DNA of 64,000 bases from Rhizobium sp. CF122. Lineage in GTDB: Bacteria; Pseudomonadota; Alphaproteobacteria; Rhizobiales; Rhizobiaceae. Position 1 is the stretch's first letter; each line of letters opens with the position of its first letter. Shown in pieces: positions 25,759 to 34,231 of the stretch. The notes under the pieces were generated by a model, which saw only the letters and a list, made by a program, of their open reading frames with translations, was not told where the DNA came from and made no database searches. The position numbers and the translations under genes are program-made. The stretch spans positions 124,001 through 188,000 of the forward strand of contig NZ_AKKA01000071.1 in assembly GCF_000282035.1 (NCBI RefSeq). The letters run 5' to 3'.

Positions 25759-26043
25759 CTAGTGGCTGCCGCAGCAGCAGTCGCAGCCCGCATCAAGGCG
25801 TGTGATCTCAACGCGCCAGACTTCGGGACCCTGCTCCAGGTACTCCCAGGAGAATTTGCCAGGGAACGCGGTCTCAAGCTGATAGTGAAGGGGACGGGGC
25901 TCGTGGTCGCTGGTGATGAACAGGGTGCCGCCGGGGGTCAGGGAACCGAGCGTGCCAAATATCTGCATATGGCGCTGGGCGTGTGGAAGCGTCCGTACGT
26001 CTATATGCGGAGCTTCAGCAGAGGGAGTTTGCACATCAGTCAT
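25759..26043 (-). CDS. DUF2249 domain protein with cysteine-rich tail
   Basis: A 94-residue protein with a single DUF2249 domain (HIDVRTLPHAQRHMQIFGTL, GGTLFITSDHEPRPLHYQLE, WEYLEQGPEVWRVEITR). The end CDCCCGSH is a likely metal-binding tail. It is the first gene of the operon running to 23279. The start at 26043 is preferred because the upstream extension lacks domain similarity and contains the Crp/Fnr box region. Confidence 0.8.
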   Translation of the reverse strand: MTDVQTPSAEAPHIDVRTLPHAQRHMQIFGTLGSLTPGGTLFITSDHEPRPLHYQLETAFPGKFSWEYLEQGPEVWRVEITRLDAGCDCCCGSH

Positions 26044-26142
26044 TCTGGCTTGGTTCCTTATCGCCGCAGGCTTGACCACTGACAGGGCCGCGGCTCGCCA
26101 CATGTCAGAAGCCAACGATATGCGCCATTGAAGGGACAGACT

Positions 26143-26156
26143 TTGACGACGGACAA
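26143..26156 (-). promoter_or_regulatory. Crp/Fnr-type box for the DUF2249 operon
   Basis: TTGACGACGGACAA has TTG-N8-CAA ends but weak symmetry inside. Its centre is about 106 bases before the ATG at 26043, allowing a 65-base leader. Confidence 0.4.
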
Positions 26157-26186
26157 ATATCGGAGATTTCGCGGAGCCAGTGCTTA

Positions 26187-26200
26187 TTGATCTAGGACAA
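26187..26200 (+). promoter_or_regulatory. FNR/FixK box for hemN
   Basis: TTGATCTAGGACAA, 8 of 10 FNR positions with perfect TTG/CAA ends. Predicted start site near 26235, 23 bases before the preferred hemN ATG. Confidence 0.6.
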
Positions 26201-26257
26201 GGAACGCAGAGCCGATCGCCATCATAAGACATCATGACTTTTATGAAGGATGCCACG

Positions 26258-27607
26258 ATGTCAGATTTGGTCGCAAAGTACGGCGAAGCCCGGCTCCCGC
26301 GCTATACCAGCTATCCAACGGCGCCCGCCTTTTCAGCAGCGGTTGGGCCCGCCGAGTATGCGAAAGGCCTCGCTACCGCTGCGGAATCGGGACCGGCTTC
26401 CCTCTATCTTCATGTTCCATTCTGCCGCTCCATGTGTTGGTACTGCGGCTGTCACACGACGATAACGCGGCAGGATGCCCCTGTTCTCGAATACCTGGAT
26501 GTGATGAACCAGGAGATCGAGATCGTCTCCTTTGCCGCAGGAAATTCTCTCCGGGTGAAGAACGTTCATTTTGGTGGCGGCACGCCCACGATCATGAAGC
26601 CAGAAGAATTTACCGCGCTCATGCGAAAGCTTCGAAGCGCGTTTCGGTTCGAGGACGATGCCAGCCTTGCCGTCGAAATCGATCCGCGGACCCTCTCCCC
26701 GTTGATGATCGAGGCATTGGGAGAGAACGGCGTGGATCGCGCCAGCTTGGGCGTCCAGAGTTTCGATCCGGTGGTCCAGCGGGCGATCAACCGAATCCAG
26801 ACGTTTGGGCAAACGCAGGCGGCGGTTGCCGGCCTGCGCGCTTACGGCGCGTCGAGCATCAACTTCGACCTGATCTACGGCCTCCCGCACCAGACGGTCG
26901 AATCCTGCGTAGCGACCGTCAGGCTGGCGACGGAGCTAAGACCCGAACGCTTCGCGGTCTTCGGATACGCGCACGTGCCTGCCTTTAAAAAGCACCAGCG
27001 CTTGATCGAGGACTCTGCGCTTCCGGACGCCCGCCAACGCAACGAGCAGGCCGAGGCGATTGCGCAAGAGCTTGTCGCGGCGGGTTACGTCCGGATCGGC
27101 CTCGACCATTTTGCATTGCCCGACGATCAGCTTTCAATCGCTTGCCGCTCTGGCTCGCTTCGGAGGAACTTCCAAGGTTATACGACCGACGAGTGCGATA
27201 CCCTGATCGGTCTCGGCGCGTCTGCGATCGGACGTCTGCCGTCCGGGTACTACCAGAACCATGTGGCTATCGGCAGGTATGCCGAGATGGTTTCGTCAGG
27301 AACCCTTCCCACGGCGAAAGGATATCTCCTCACCGATGAAGACAAACTTCGTGCGAGGGTCATCGAAAGGCTCATGTGTGACTTCGAAGTCGATCTGCCC
27401 AAGCTCAGCGAACAGGCTGGCTATGACGTCCGCTTCCTGCTGGAAGGAAACGAGAGACTTCAGGAACTCGTGACCGACGGAGTAGCGACCATCGTCGACG
27501 GCCGGGTCACGGTATCGCAGGACGCACGTTTCATGGTCCGCGCGGTCGCTGCGGCCTTCGACGCCTACTTCGGATCGTTGGGGAGGACCCACAGCAAGGC
27601 TGCGTAG
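26258..27607 (+). CDS. hemN: oxygen-independent coproporphyrinogen III oxidase
   Basis: A 449-residue radical-SAM enzyme that makes protoporphyrinogen without oxygen. YTSYPTAPAF at the N-terminus and the cluster motif CRSMCWYCGCH (about 57-67) are diagnostic; HFGGGTPT and LGVQSFDPVVQRAINRIQ follow. The ATG at 26258 is chosen because AAGGA lies 7 bases upstream and the start site predicted from the FNR box would fall after the alternative ATG at 26234. It supplies heme for the cytochromes and NorB when oxygen is low. Confidence 0.94.
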   Translation: MSDLVAKYGEARLPRYTSYPTAPAFSAAVGPAEYAKGLATAAESGPASLYLHVPFCRSMCWYCGCHTTITRQDAPVLEYLDVMNQEIEIVSFAAGNSLRVKNVHFGGGTPTIMKPEEFTALMRKLRSAFRFEDDASLAVEIDPRTLSPLMIEALGENGVDRASLGVQSFDPVVQRAINRIQTFGQTQAAVAGLRAYGASSINFDLIYGLPHQTVESCVATVRLATELRPERFAVFGYAHVPAFKKHQRLIEDSALPDARQRNEQAEAIAQELVAAGYVRIGLDHFALPDDQLSIACRSGSLRRNFQGYTTDECDTLIGLGASAIGRLPSGYYQNHVAIGRYAEMVSSGTLPTAKGYLLTDEDKLRARVIERLMCDFEVDLPKLSEQAGYDVRFLLEGNERLQELVTDGVATIVDGRVTVSQDARFMVRAVAAAFDAYFGSLGRTHSKAA

Positions 27608-27837
27608 TGATCGGCAATGTTTGCGGTGGGCGCTGAACTGTGCCCTTCTTGCGTGGTTGCACGAAAAGTCGTGGCAGACAACAAGTCCTTTCGGGCATGC
27701 GGCCGCCAGAACCTCCCATCCAGCCCTACATGCCGCGTCAAACGCTTGCCGGTGTCAGCTCAGGCAAAATCCCTGCACGCTATCGCTGGGCCAACGCCGG
27801 ACGAAGTCCTGCGTCGCTGGTCGGGCCTGGCGCATCG

Positions 27838-29724
27838 CTAGGTTGTCAGGTTGCGGTAGATCGCCGGAAGGGCGCTCGGAAGCTTTTCGATGTCCGAAAC
27901 CAGAGCGAACCCGGCTCGACCGAAGATGGCCGGAAGGTAGTCGCCCGCATTACGGTCGACGGTGACCGCAAATAGTGCTTGGCCGCGGCCGCGGGCATCC
28001 ATCACGGCGCGGCGGCAGTCTTCAAGGGCGAACCGGCCTTCGTAGTGGTCAACGTCATTCGGCTTTCCATCGGTCAGGATCAGCAGCAATCTCTTTCTCG
28101 CACCTTGATCCTCGAGCTGCTTCGAGGCGTGACGGATGGCCGCTCCCATGCGGGTATAGTAGCCGGGCTTCAAATTGGCGATGCGCCTTGCGACGTTCGG
28201 CGAAAACCTCTCACCGAAGCCCTTGACTGTGTCTATCCGTATCCAATCGCGACGACGCGACGTGAACGTGTCGATGGCGAACCTATCGCCGCAGGCGTCG
28301 AGACCACGCGCCAATACGTCCAGCGCCTGAATTTCAACGTCGAGAACTCTTCGGTTGTCTACCCACGAGTCGGTCGACAACGAAACGTCGACCAAGATCG
28401 CCGTTGCCAACTCATGTGCCGCGGGGCGGGCGCATTCGTAGATGCGGTCGTCGGGTTGTCCGGTTGCGACCAGGTCCACGCGCGAGCGGACGACCGCTTC
28501 GACGTCGAGCTCGCTGCCATCCAACTGTGCTCTTCGAATTTCACGCTTCGGCCGCAGTGTTTCAAACTGACGCTTCACCTTCCGAATAATCGCCTGATCG
28601 CTGGTGATCGGCCTTTCATCCGATTCCGATGCGATCCCAAGTACGACCCGGCAATGATCCGGCAAGTATTCTCGCTTTCGAAAATTCCATTCCGGATAGG
28701 TCAGTTCGGCCTTTATCCGCGATGGATCGAAGGCTTCGGGAGAAAGGTCCAAATCGAAGTGGAACTTCGACTTCGGCCGCTCCTTCGTCTCGCTTAGAGC
28801 GATTTCGTCAAGCTCCTCGGCGGCAGCGGCATCTTCATCCTCCCGGTCGTCCGTGGGTCGGTCGACGTTGACCATCTCTGCCATCGCAAGGATCTTTTCA
28901 AAGCGATTCAAGATGAACGGATCCCGATTCCGATCGCCGGCATCTTTCTTTCGCCTGGCTTCGTGCGACGGTCTGTTTGCGTTGCCGTCGTTTCCATCCG
29001 ACGGAAGATCGTCACGATGCGATGGGTCACACTCCGACCTGCCGACGTAGTCCGGCCAGATCGGAAGAGGCAGCATCGGAAGATATCCCGCAGGCGCCAC
29101 CCGTATCAACGGTCGCGAGGCGTCGGGCAAGGGGTGCTGCAGAGGAAAGATGAGCGCGGTTCTGACGAATTCCTCGATCTGCCTCTCCACGCTTGGCAGC
29201 TTGCCGCGCGTCCGGCACGCAAGCAATGCGTGGCTCAGCCGGGCGTATCGCTCTCCCATGCCGGGAAAGATCTCGACGAGGCGAGCGGAATTTGTCCGAC
29301 CGGCTTCAATTCGAGCGATGTCAGCAAGCGCAGGGTCGATCGTCCGCGGTTCCGAAATCGGGGCGACCGCGATGTAGCCAGCAAGCCAGAAGTAAAGCTC
29401 CCGGTTCAAGGACGCGTCCTCGAACATGTCTATGACCGCCGGGAGGTGAATGGCGGAGCCGTCCCATGTCGGATGGTCGCTCCGCTCCTCGCCAAGTCCG
29501 ACAACTTGGCGCAAGCGCAGCCGATGTAGGGACGTCTTCTGCCGCGCTTTCTGGATCTGCATGGTCGACTCGCCGCCGAATGCTCGAAAGCAGACGGCGA
29601 GTTGAGACTTGATCTCGGCCAAATGCACGGCATGCGCCGGGTGACGCGGCCAGGAGCTGGTGTCACCGACGAACCGGTGCCACGCTCGTCCGACCGTCTC
29701 CTCGAGTTCCAGAAATTCCAGCAT
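27838..29724 (-). CDS. norD: NorD, von Willebrand A domain protein for NO reductase activation
   Basis: A 628-residue cytoplasmic protein. A C-terminal von Willebrand A domain has the metal-site motif DVSLSTDSW (about 440), followed by the partner residues in GYYTRMGAAIRHA and ILTDGKPND. The middle is acidic (REDEDAAAAEELDE). NorD acts with the AAA ATPase NorQ to assemble or activate the NorBC complex. It lies 7 bases after norQ. The 230 bases between its end and hemN hold no supported gene. Confidence 0.92.
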   Translation of the reverse strand: MLEFLELEETVGRAWHRFVGDTSSWPRHPAHAVHLAEIKSQLAVCFRAFGGESTMQIQKARQKTSLHRLRLRQVVGLGEERSDHPTWDGSAIHLPAVIDMFEDASLNRELYFWLAGYIAVAPISEPRTIDPALADIARIEAGRTNSARLVEIFPGMGERYARLSHALLACRTRGKLPSVERQIEEFVRTALIFPLQHPLPDASRPLIRVAPAGYLPMLPLPIWPDYVGRSECDPSHRDDLPSDGNDGNANRPSHEARRKKDAGDRNRDPFILNRFEKILAMAEMVNVDRPTDDREDEDAAAAEELDEIALSETKERPKSKFHFDLDLSPEAFDPSRIKAELTYPEWNFRKREYLPDHCRVVLGIASESDERPITSDQAIIRKVKRQFETLRPKREIRRAQLDGSELDVEAVVRSRVDLVATGQPDDRIYECARPAAHELATAILVDVSLSTDSWVDNRRVLDVEIQALDVLARGLDACGDRFAIDTFTSRRRDWIRIDTVKGFGERFSPNVARRIANLKPGYYTRMGAAIRHASKQLEDQGARKRLLLILTDGKPNDVDHYEGRFALEDCRRAVMDARGRGQALFAVTVDRNAGDYLPAIFGRAGFALVSDIEKLPSALPAIYRNLTT

Positions 29725-29731
29725 GTCTCAC

Positions 29732-30544
29732 CTATCCAAACGTCGCTTTGGCAATCTCCACCAGGGCGGCCTTCACATCCGGCTCGTCGGTGAGCGGCTC
29801 GATGATTGCGGCTCGCACCGCGTCGGCAGGCGGCAGTCCGGCATCGATGAGCGTCGCGCAGTAGATAAGGAGGCGCGTGGAAACACCTTCCTCCAGATCC
29901 TGCCCCTTCAGGACCCGCAGACGGCGTGCAAGGTCCACGAGCGGAGCCACCTTGCCTTCCGCTAGCCCGCTCTCGAGTGAAACGGTAACGATCTCCTGAT
30001 CCCGTGGAAGGAAATCGAACTCGATGGAAACGAACCGCTGCCTGGTGCTAGGCTTCAGCGCCTTCATGAGGTTCTGGTAGCCGGGGTTGTAGGAAACGAC
30101 GACCATGAAGCCCGGCTGGGCTTCAAGAAGTTCGCCAGTCCTTTCGAGCGGAAGGATTCGCCGATCGTCCGTCAACGGGTGGAGAACCACCGCGACATCT
30201 TTGCGAGCCTCGACGATTTCGTCGAGATAGCAAAGTCCACCGTTCCTAACCGCCCTTGTCAACGGCCCGTCCACCCACACGGTTTCGCCGCCCTTCAGCA
30301 AATAGCGTCCAGTCAGATCGGCTGCGGTCAGATCGTCGTGGCAGGATACCGTCGAAACCGGAAGACCCAGACGTGCCGCCATGTGGTGGACAAATCTGGT
30401 CTTTCCGCAGCCTGTTGGTCCTTTCAGGAGCACAGGCAGTTGCCGTGTCCATGCGCTTTCGAAAAGCACGCATTCATTGCCCTGGCTGGTGTAGTGCGGG
30501 ATCTCAGCGTTCGGATTGAGCGGGGATTTGAGAGCTATGGTCAT
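29732..30544 (-). CDS. norQ: NorQ, MoxR-type AAA ATPase
   Basis: A 270-residue ATPase. Walker A is LKGPTGCGKTRFVHHMAARL cut at GPTGCGKT (about 42), Walker B is GGLCYLDEIVEA (about 103), and sensor residues follow in VVVSYNPGYQN. With NorD it probably inserts non-heme iron into NorB. It lies 24 bases after norB in the norCBQD operon. Confidence 0.94.
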   Translation of the reverse strand: MTIALKSPLNPNAEIPHYTSQGNECVLFESAWTRQLPVLLKGPTGCGKTRFVHHMAARLGLPVSTVSCHDDLTAADLTGRYLLKGGETVWVDGPLTRAVRNGGLCYLDEIVEARKDVAVVLHPLTDDRRILPLERTGELLEAQPGFMVVVSYNPGYQNLMKALKPSTRQRFVSIEFDFLPRDQEIVTVSLESGLAEGKVAPLVDLARRLRVLKGQDLEEGVSTRLLIYCATLIDAGLPPADAVRAAIIEPLTDEPDVKAALVEIAKATFG

Positions 30545-30568
30545 TTCTGATCTCCAGAAGGAGCCCGC

Positions 30569-31909
30569 CTATTCGGCGGGCTGGGCTACTGCGTTGGTTG
30601 CACGGGCCCGTCCGGGGACGAGTACCGACCAGATGAACATGAGGGCGCTGACAAAGACGAAGATCCCGGAACCCAGCCTGACCCAGTAGAACATGCTGAG
30701 CTGGTCCTGGACGTCCATGTAGGATTCACCGAGCACTCTTTGCAGGTGGACCTGGATGATGCCGGCGAAGGTGAGCGCAAACGTCATGACCGACATTGCC
30801 CCGCACATGATCCAGAAGCTGCTGATCGAAAGCCACTGGTTGTAGGGAGCGCGGCCCTTGATCTGCGGTATCGCGTAAGACATCGCAGCAAGGTTGAGCA
30901 TCACGTAGGCGCCGAAGAAGGCGAGGTGGCCATGCGCCGCGGTTACCTGCGTGCCGTGGGTGTAGTAGTTCACCGACGACAGCGTATGGAGAAAGCCCCA
31001 GACACCCGCTCCGAAGAAGGCCATGACCGAGCAGCCGATCGACCACAGGAGCGCAGCCTTGTTTTCATGCTTGCGTCCGGCCCGCCAGGTCATGACGAAG
31101 GTGAAGACGACCATCGTGAAGAACGGGGCGACTTCGAGTGTCGAGAAGAGCGAACCGATCCACTGCCAGTATCCCGGTGCGCCAATCCAGTAGTAGTGGT
31201 GGCCGGTACCGAGGATGCCGGAGAAGAGCGCCAGGCCAATGATGACATAGAGCCATTTTTCGACGACCTCGCGATCGATGCCGTTGAGTTTGATCATCAG
31301 GAACGCCAGAACAGAGGCCATGATCAGTTCCCAGACGCCCTCGACCCACAGATGGACCACGTACCACCAGTACATCTTGTCCAGTGCCAGATTGATCGGA
31401 TTGTAGAAGGCGAACAGGAAGAAGATTGCGACGCCCCAGAGGCCGAACAGCAGAATGTTCGTGATCGTCGTCTTGCGTCCCTTGAGGGCCGTCATCGTGA
31501 CGTTGAACAGGAACATCAATGCGACGATGACAATTCCGACCTTGATCGCAAACGGCTGTTCAAGGAACTCGCGACCTTCGTGAATGTGGAACAGGTAGCC
31601 GACGACGGCGACCGCTGCGGCCACAAGGAAGATCCAGAACTGGGCGATGGCGAGCTTCGGGCTGTAGAGCTCCGTCTCGCACTCTTCCGGAAGTAGGAAG
31701 TAGGTGGTGCCCATGAAGCCCATGAGCAGCCAAACGATCAGCGCGTTCGTGTGGATCATGCGAACGATATTGAATGGTAGCTCGACGGAAAGGGTGTTCG
31801 GCAGCACGTAGATCGTGCCCGCCAGCACGCCGAATAGGAGCTGCGCCATGAAAAGGCCGAGTGCTCCATAAAAATAGAGCATGGCCACACTTTGAGTCTT
31901 GTACTTCAT
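30569..31909 (-). CDS. norB: nitric oxide reductase large subunit
   Basis: A 446-residue membrane protein with twelve segments, the catalytic subunit reducing two NO to N2O. Heme-copper-superfamily signatures with His and Glu ligands are visible in VRMIHTNALIVWLLMGFMG (about 48), YVVHLWVEGVWELIMAS (about 188), GTGHHYYWIG (about 240) and THGTQVTAAHGHLAFFGAYV (about 325). It is cytochrome c-dependent cNorB, since norC precedes it by 20 bases and no quinol-oxidase extension is present. Confidence 0.96.
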   Translation of the reverse strand: MKYKTQSVAMLYFYGALGLFMAQLLFGVLAGTIYVLPNTLSVELPFNIVRMIHTNALIVWLLMGFMGTTYFLLPEECETELYSPKLAIAQFWIFLVAAAVAVVGYLFHIHEGREFLEQPFAIKVGIVIVALMFLFNVTMTALKGRKTTITNILLFGLWGVAIFFLFAFYNPINLALDKMYWWYVVHLWVEGVWELIMASVLAFLMIKLNGIDREVVEKWLYVIIGLALFSGILGTGHHYYWIGAPGYWQWIGSLFSTLEVAPFFTMVVFTFVMTWRAGRKHENKAALLWSIGCSVMAFFGAGVWGFLHTLSSVNYYTHGTQVTAAHGHLAFFGAYVMLNLAAMSYAIPQIKGRAPYNQWLSISSFWIMCGAMSVMTFALTFAGIIQVHLQRVLGESYMDVQDQLSMFYWVRLGSGIFVFVSALMFIWSVLVPGRARATNAVAQPAE

Positions 31910-31928
31910 TGCTTGATCCTCTCGCCTG

Positions 31929-32381
31929 TCAACCCGCCTGGTTCGGCGGCCAATTCTGTGTCTTCATCTTGCTGACCCATTCGAGGAAGTCGGCAAGATC
32001 GTTCACTTCTTGGTCGGTCAGGTTGAACTGTGGCATCTGCCTCCGGCCCTCGATGCCGGAAGGCTGGGCCGCCATCCAGGCGTGCAGCGCTTCGCGCGCG
32101 TTGGCGGGATCCTTGTCTCCGCCCCAGCGAATCCACACGTTCGAAAGCTCGGGCGCGAAGTAGGCACCTTCACCGTCCAGCGTGTGGCAGTTGATACAGG
32201 AGTTCTTCTCCCAGATGTGCTTGCCTCTTGCGACGCTCTCCGTAAGGGTCGCCTCGTCGGTTGAGACGGTTCGGATGTAATAGTGGCTATGAGCGGTGAG
32301 ACCCACGAAAATAGCGAAAAAGAATGCCGACCCGCCGTAAAACACGTTTCGGGCCGCGGTTTTTGTTAGGCGTTCAGCCAT
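31929..32381 (-). CDS. norC: nitric oxide reductase cytochrome c subunit
   Basis: A 150-residue membrane-anchored cytochrome c. One N-terminal segment (about 9-28), a heme c motif CINCH (about 61-65) followed by TLDGEGAYFAPEL, and the heme methionine in RRQMPQFNLTDQE. It passes electrons from cytochrome c or pseudoazurin to NorB. First gene of norCBQD; the NnrR-type box at 32480 lies about 105 bases upstream. Confidence 0.95.
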   Translation of the reverse strand: MAERLTKTAARNVFYGGSAFFFAIFVGLTAHSHYYIRTVSTDEATLTESVARGKHIWEKNSCINCHTLDGEGAYFAPELSNVWIRWGGDKDPANAREALHAWMAAQPSGIEGRRQMPQFNLTDQEVNDLADFLEWVSKMKTQNWPPNQAG

Positions 32382-32479
32382 CGATTATCCTCTCATGTCA
32401 GTGGCGGATACGCCGCGACGTCGGAAACCGAGCCAAGGGCTCGCGATGACCTTGATGGCTGAAATGAGCGGACGGGTCT

Positions 32480-32493
32480 TTGTCAATTCGCAA
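32480..32493 (-). promoter_or_regulatory. NnrR-type box for norC
   Basis: TTGTCAATTCGCAA within TTTGTCAATTCGCAAA, with the CGCAA half-site shared with nirK, nnrS and ftrA. It overlaps the last codons of norF. Predicted start site near 32445, a 64-base leader. Confidence 0.6.
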
Positions 32494-32779
32494 AGACAGC
32501 CGAGAATGCGATGACCTTCACCAAGGCGATTGCCAGCACGACCGCCGCCCAAGCGACTAGCGCCCTCCTGGTACGCGCGCCCCTCGATCGGAGGCCGAGG
32601 AAGTCGAGCACGACGAGACGCACTTTTAGGAGTGCAAGCGCTGCTGCCACGATCGGTGCAGCCGGCTTCGCGGACGTGTTCGGAAGGAGTACCATCACGG
32701 CCAGAATGCTGATCGTTAGGATGATCAGGTAGAACAGCGCACGCTGTGGGTTGGCCGAAAGTCCTCTTGTAACGTTCAT
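32483..32779 (-). CDS. norF: NorF-like small membrane protein
   Basis: A 98-residue protein with three hydrophobic segments, MNVTRGLSANPQRALFYLII to KVIAFSAVFAN, similar in size and layout to NorF / oxidase subunit IV-like proteins paired with NorE. Its ATG overlaps the norE stop by 4 bases, so I use the start at 32779 rather than the longer open frame upstream. Needed for full NO reductase activity in some species; mechanism unknown. Confidence 0.8.
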   Translation of the reverse strand: MNVTRGLSANPQRALFYLIILTISILAVMVLLPNTSAKPAAPIVAAALALLKVRLVVLDFLGLRSRGARTRRALVAWAAVVLAIALVKVIAFSAVFAN

Positions 32780-33324
32780 AGCAAATAAACCGCCGGAAAC
32801 ATCACCAGCCAGACGATGTCGATCACGTGCCAGAGGGTCGTGATCAGGTGGACATTCTGACGGGAAGGAAACTTGGCAACGACGAGGAGCACCAGCGACC
32901 CGAAGACGACGTGGGCCAGGTGAAAGCCGGTAAGCAGGATGTAAAGCTGCGCAAACACGTCGCTCGAAACGAGCGTTGCACCTTCCAGCCAGTATTCGTA
33001 GATCTTGAGGGCGAAGAATAAGAGGCCACCTACAGCCGCTGCCGAGAGTCCGCGGCGTTGTCGCACACCCGTCTGCACAGCCGCAGCAGCGGCCGACCAG
33101 CCACTCACGAGCAGAACGATCGTATTGAGAACCGGCAGAACTGGATGGAGCCGGGCTTTGCCGGCTGCAAATTCTCCGGGCTGCAGCCATGACGCTACGA
33201 CGAATGCCGCAAGCAGCGCGCCGAACGCGACAAGTTCACTCCACGCCAAGATCCAGGTCAGCAGATCGTCGTCCGATCCTTCACCCGCGTAGTCGTCTTT
33301 TTCAGTCGAAGTGATCGCCGCCAT
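32776..33324 (-). CDS. norE: NorE, cytochrome oxidase subunit III-like protein
   Basis: A 182-residue membrane protein of the subunit III family. Typical stretches are WILAWSELVAFGALLAAFVV, LLFFALKIYEYWLEG, LYILLTGFHLAHVVFGSL and LITTLWHVIDIVWLVMFPAV. The start at 33324 is chosen because the ATG 66 bases further upstream would include the Crp/Fnr box at 33361 inside the gene. No good ribosome site is seen, so the start is uncertain and the message may be leaderless. Confidence 0.85.
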   Translation of the reverse strand: MAAITSTEKDDYAGEGSDDDLLTWILAWSELVAFGALLAAFVVASWLQPGEFAAGKARLHPVLPVLNTIVLLVSGWSAAAAAVQTGVRQRRGLSAAAVGGLLFFALKIYEYWLEGATLVSSDVFAQLYILLTGFHLAHVVFGSLVLLVVAKFPSRQNVHLITTLWHVIDIVWLVMFPAVYLL

Positions 33325-33360
33325 GGCGTGAGAAGCTATTTGCCTCGCGGCGACCAGTCT

Positions 33361-33374
33361 TTGATCGATCGCAA
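33361..33374. promoter_or_regulatory. Crp/Fnr-type box between norE and a small membrane gene
   Basis: TTGATCGATCGCAA, a hybrid of the TTGAT and CGCAA half-sites, inside TTTGATCGATCGCAAA. On the plus strand it predicts a start site near 33409, 13 bases before the ATG at 33422. On the minus strand it predicts 33326, next to the norE ATG. Confidence 0.6.
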
Positions 33375-33421
33375 AGATGCTGCCAATCATCGCGTCTATG
33401 GTCGCCGCAAAGGAGAAGCTA

Positions 33422-33577
33422 ATGACAGACGCACAGATAGGACTCTCGATAGCGACCCCGGTGATCGTTCTGTTTGCGATTGCCCTCTACCGCATGGGCG
33501 TGCTGCAGCGAACGGGCGTCGTGTCGGCCGTCATCGCCGCGATCGCGATCGCCGCAAGCCTGTTCCTGCAGAGGTGA
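33422..33577 (+). CDS. 51-residue membrane protein
   Basis: A short protein, MTDAQIGLSIATPVIVLFAI to AIAASLFLQR, with two hydrophobic segments. AAGGAG lies about 6 bases before the ATG. The hemerythrin-like gene starts 2 bases after its stop. It is divergent from norEF across the shared Crp/Fnr box, so it is probably expressed during denitrification. Family unknown. Confidence 0.68.
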   Translation: MTDAQIGLSIATPVIVLFAIALYRMGVLQRTGVVSAVIAAIAIAASLFLQR

Positions 33578-33578
33578 A

Positions 33579-34070
33579 ATGAAGGATATGACATCGAACA
33601 TCTTCTCTGATCTCGAGGCCTGCTATGGGCAGCTCATCTCGTGGTGCGATCTTCTCGAAGCGATCGCGGACTTTCTTCCTTGCCATGTCGACGAGCGACT
33701 TTGCGAGACCATAACGGTCGGGCTTGTCCCGCTCCTGGCCACAAGCCATCAGCTTGAGGAACGACTTCTCTGCACCGGCCTTGGGCTGATCATGAACGAC
33801 GAAGAGTTCTCGGAAGCGGACCAGCGTCGGCGCGCCAGCAGGCTCCTCGACTATGACGCAGCCCAGGAAGTCGTCGAAACGCTTCATTCGCTGCAAGGGG
33901 GAAGATGCACGCTCTCCTGGGATGCAGTTGGATATCAGCTCCGCTCGTTCTTCGGCTCGATGCGCCGACATATTCGCTCAGAGCGGGAGATTATGGGTTT
34001 GATCAAAAAGGCGATGGCGACTGGTGGCAGTGGCCCAGTAACCAGCATCGTAGCGACCAAGGCGGCATGA
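33579..34070 (+). CDS. hemerythrin-like helical protein
   Basis: A 163-residue all-helical protein. Possible metal-binding pairs are ATSHQLEERLL (about 67), ETLHSLQGG (about 105) and RRHIRSEREI (about 130), matching the later His/Glu helices of hemerythrin domains. The first His helix appears to be replaced by ISWCDLLEAIADFLP, so a complete di-iron site is doubtful. It is coupled to the 51-residue membrane protein and may sense or bind NO or oxygen, or repair iron centres. The call is tentative. Confidence 0.6.
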   Translation: MKDMTSNIFSDLEACYGQLISWCDLLEAIADFLPCHVDERLCETITVGLVPLLATSHQLEERLLCTGLGLIMNDEEFSEADQRRRASRLLDYDAAQEVVETLHSLQGGRCTLSWDAVGYQLRSFFGSMRRHIRSEREIMGLIKKAMATGGSGPVTSIVATKAA

Positions 34071-34231
34071 TTGCCTCTCGAGAGAGCTTGCCGGAAGCTT
34101 AGCGTCCGACGCGGAGTTGGCTCTCAGGCTGGCTCAGTCGGAACTCCCCTGTATCTGGCTTGCTGCCCAGTGTCGGAAACACCGCCGCCCGAACCGATGG
34201 ATGTCCTTAAAAATTCTCTGCGTAGCGCCTG

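Noticed and set aside
27608..27837. Several overlapping frames between hemN and norD
   Set aside because: No ribosome site, no protein-like composition, and three frames overlap each other.
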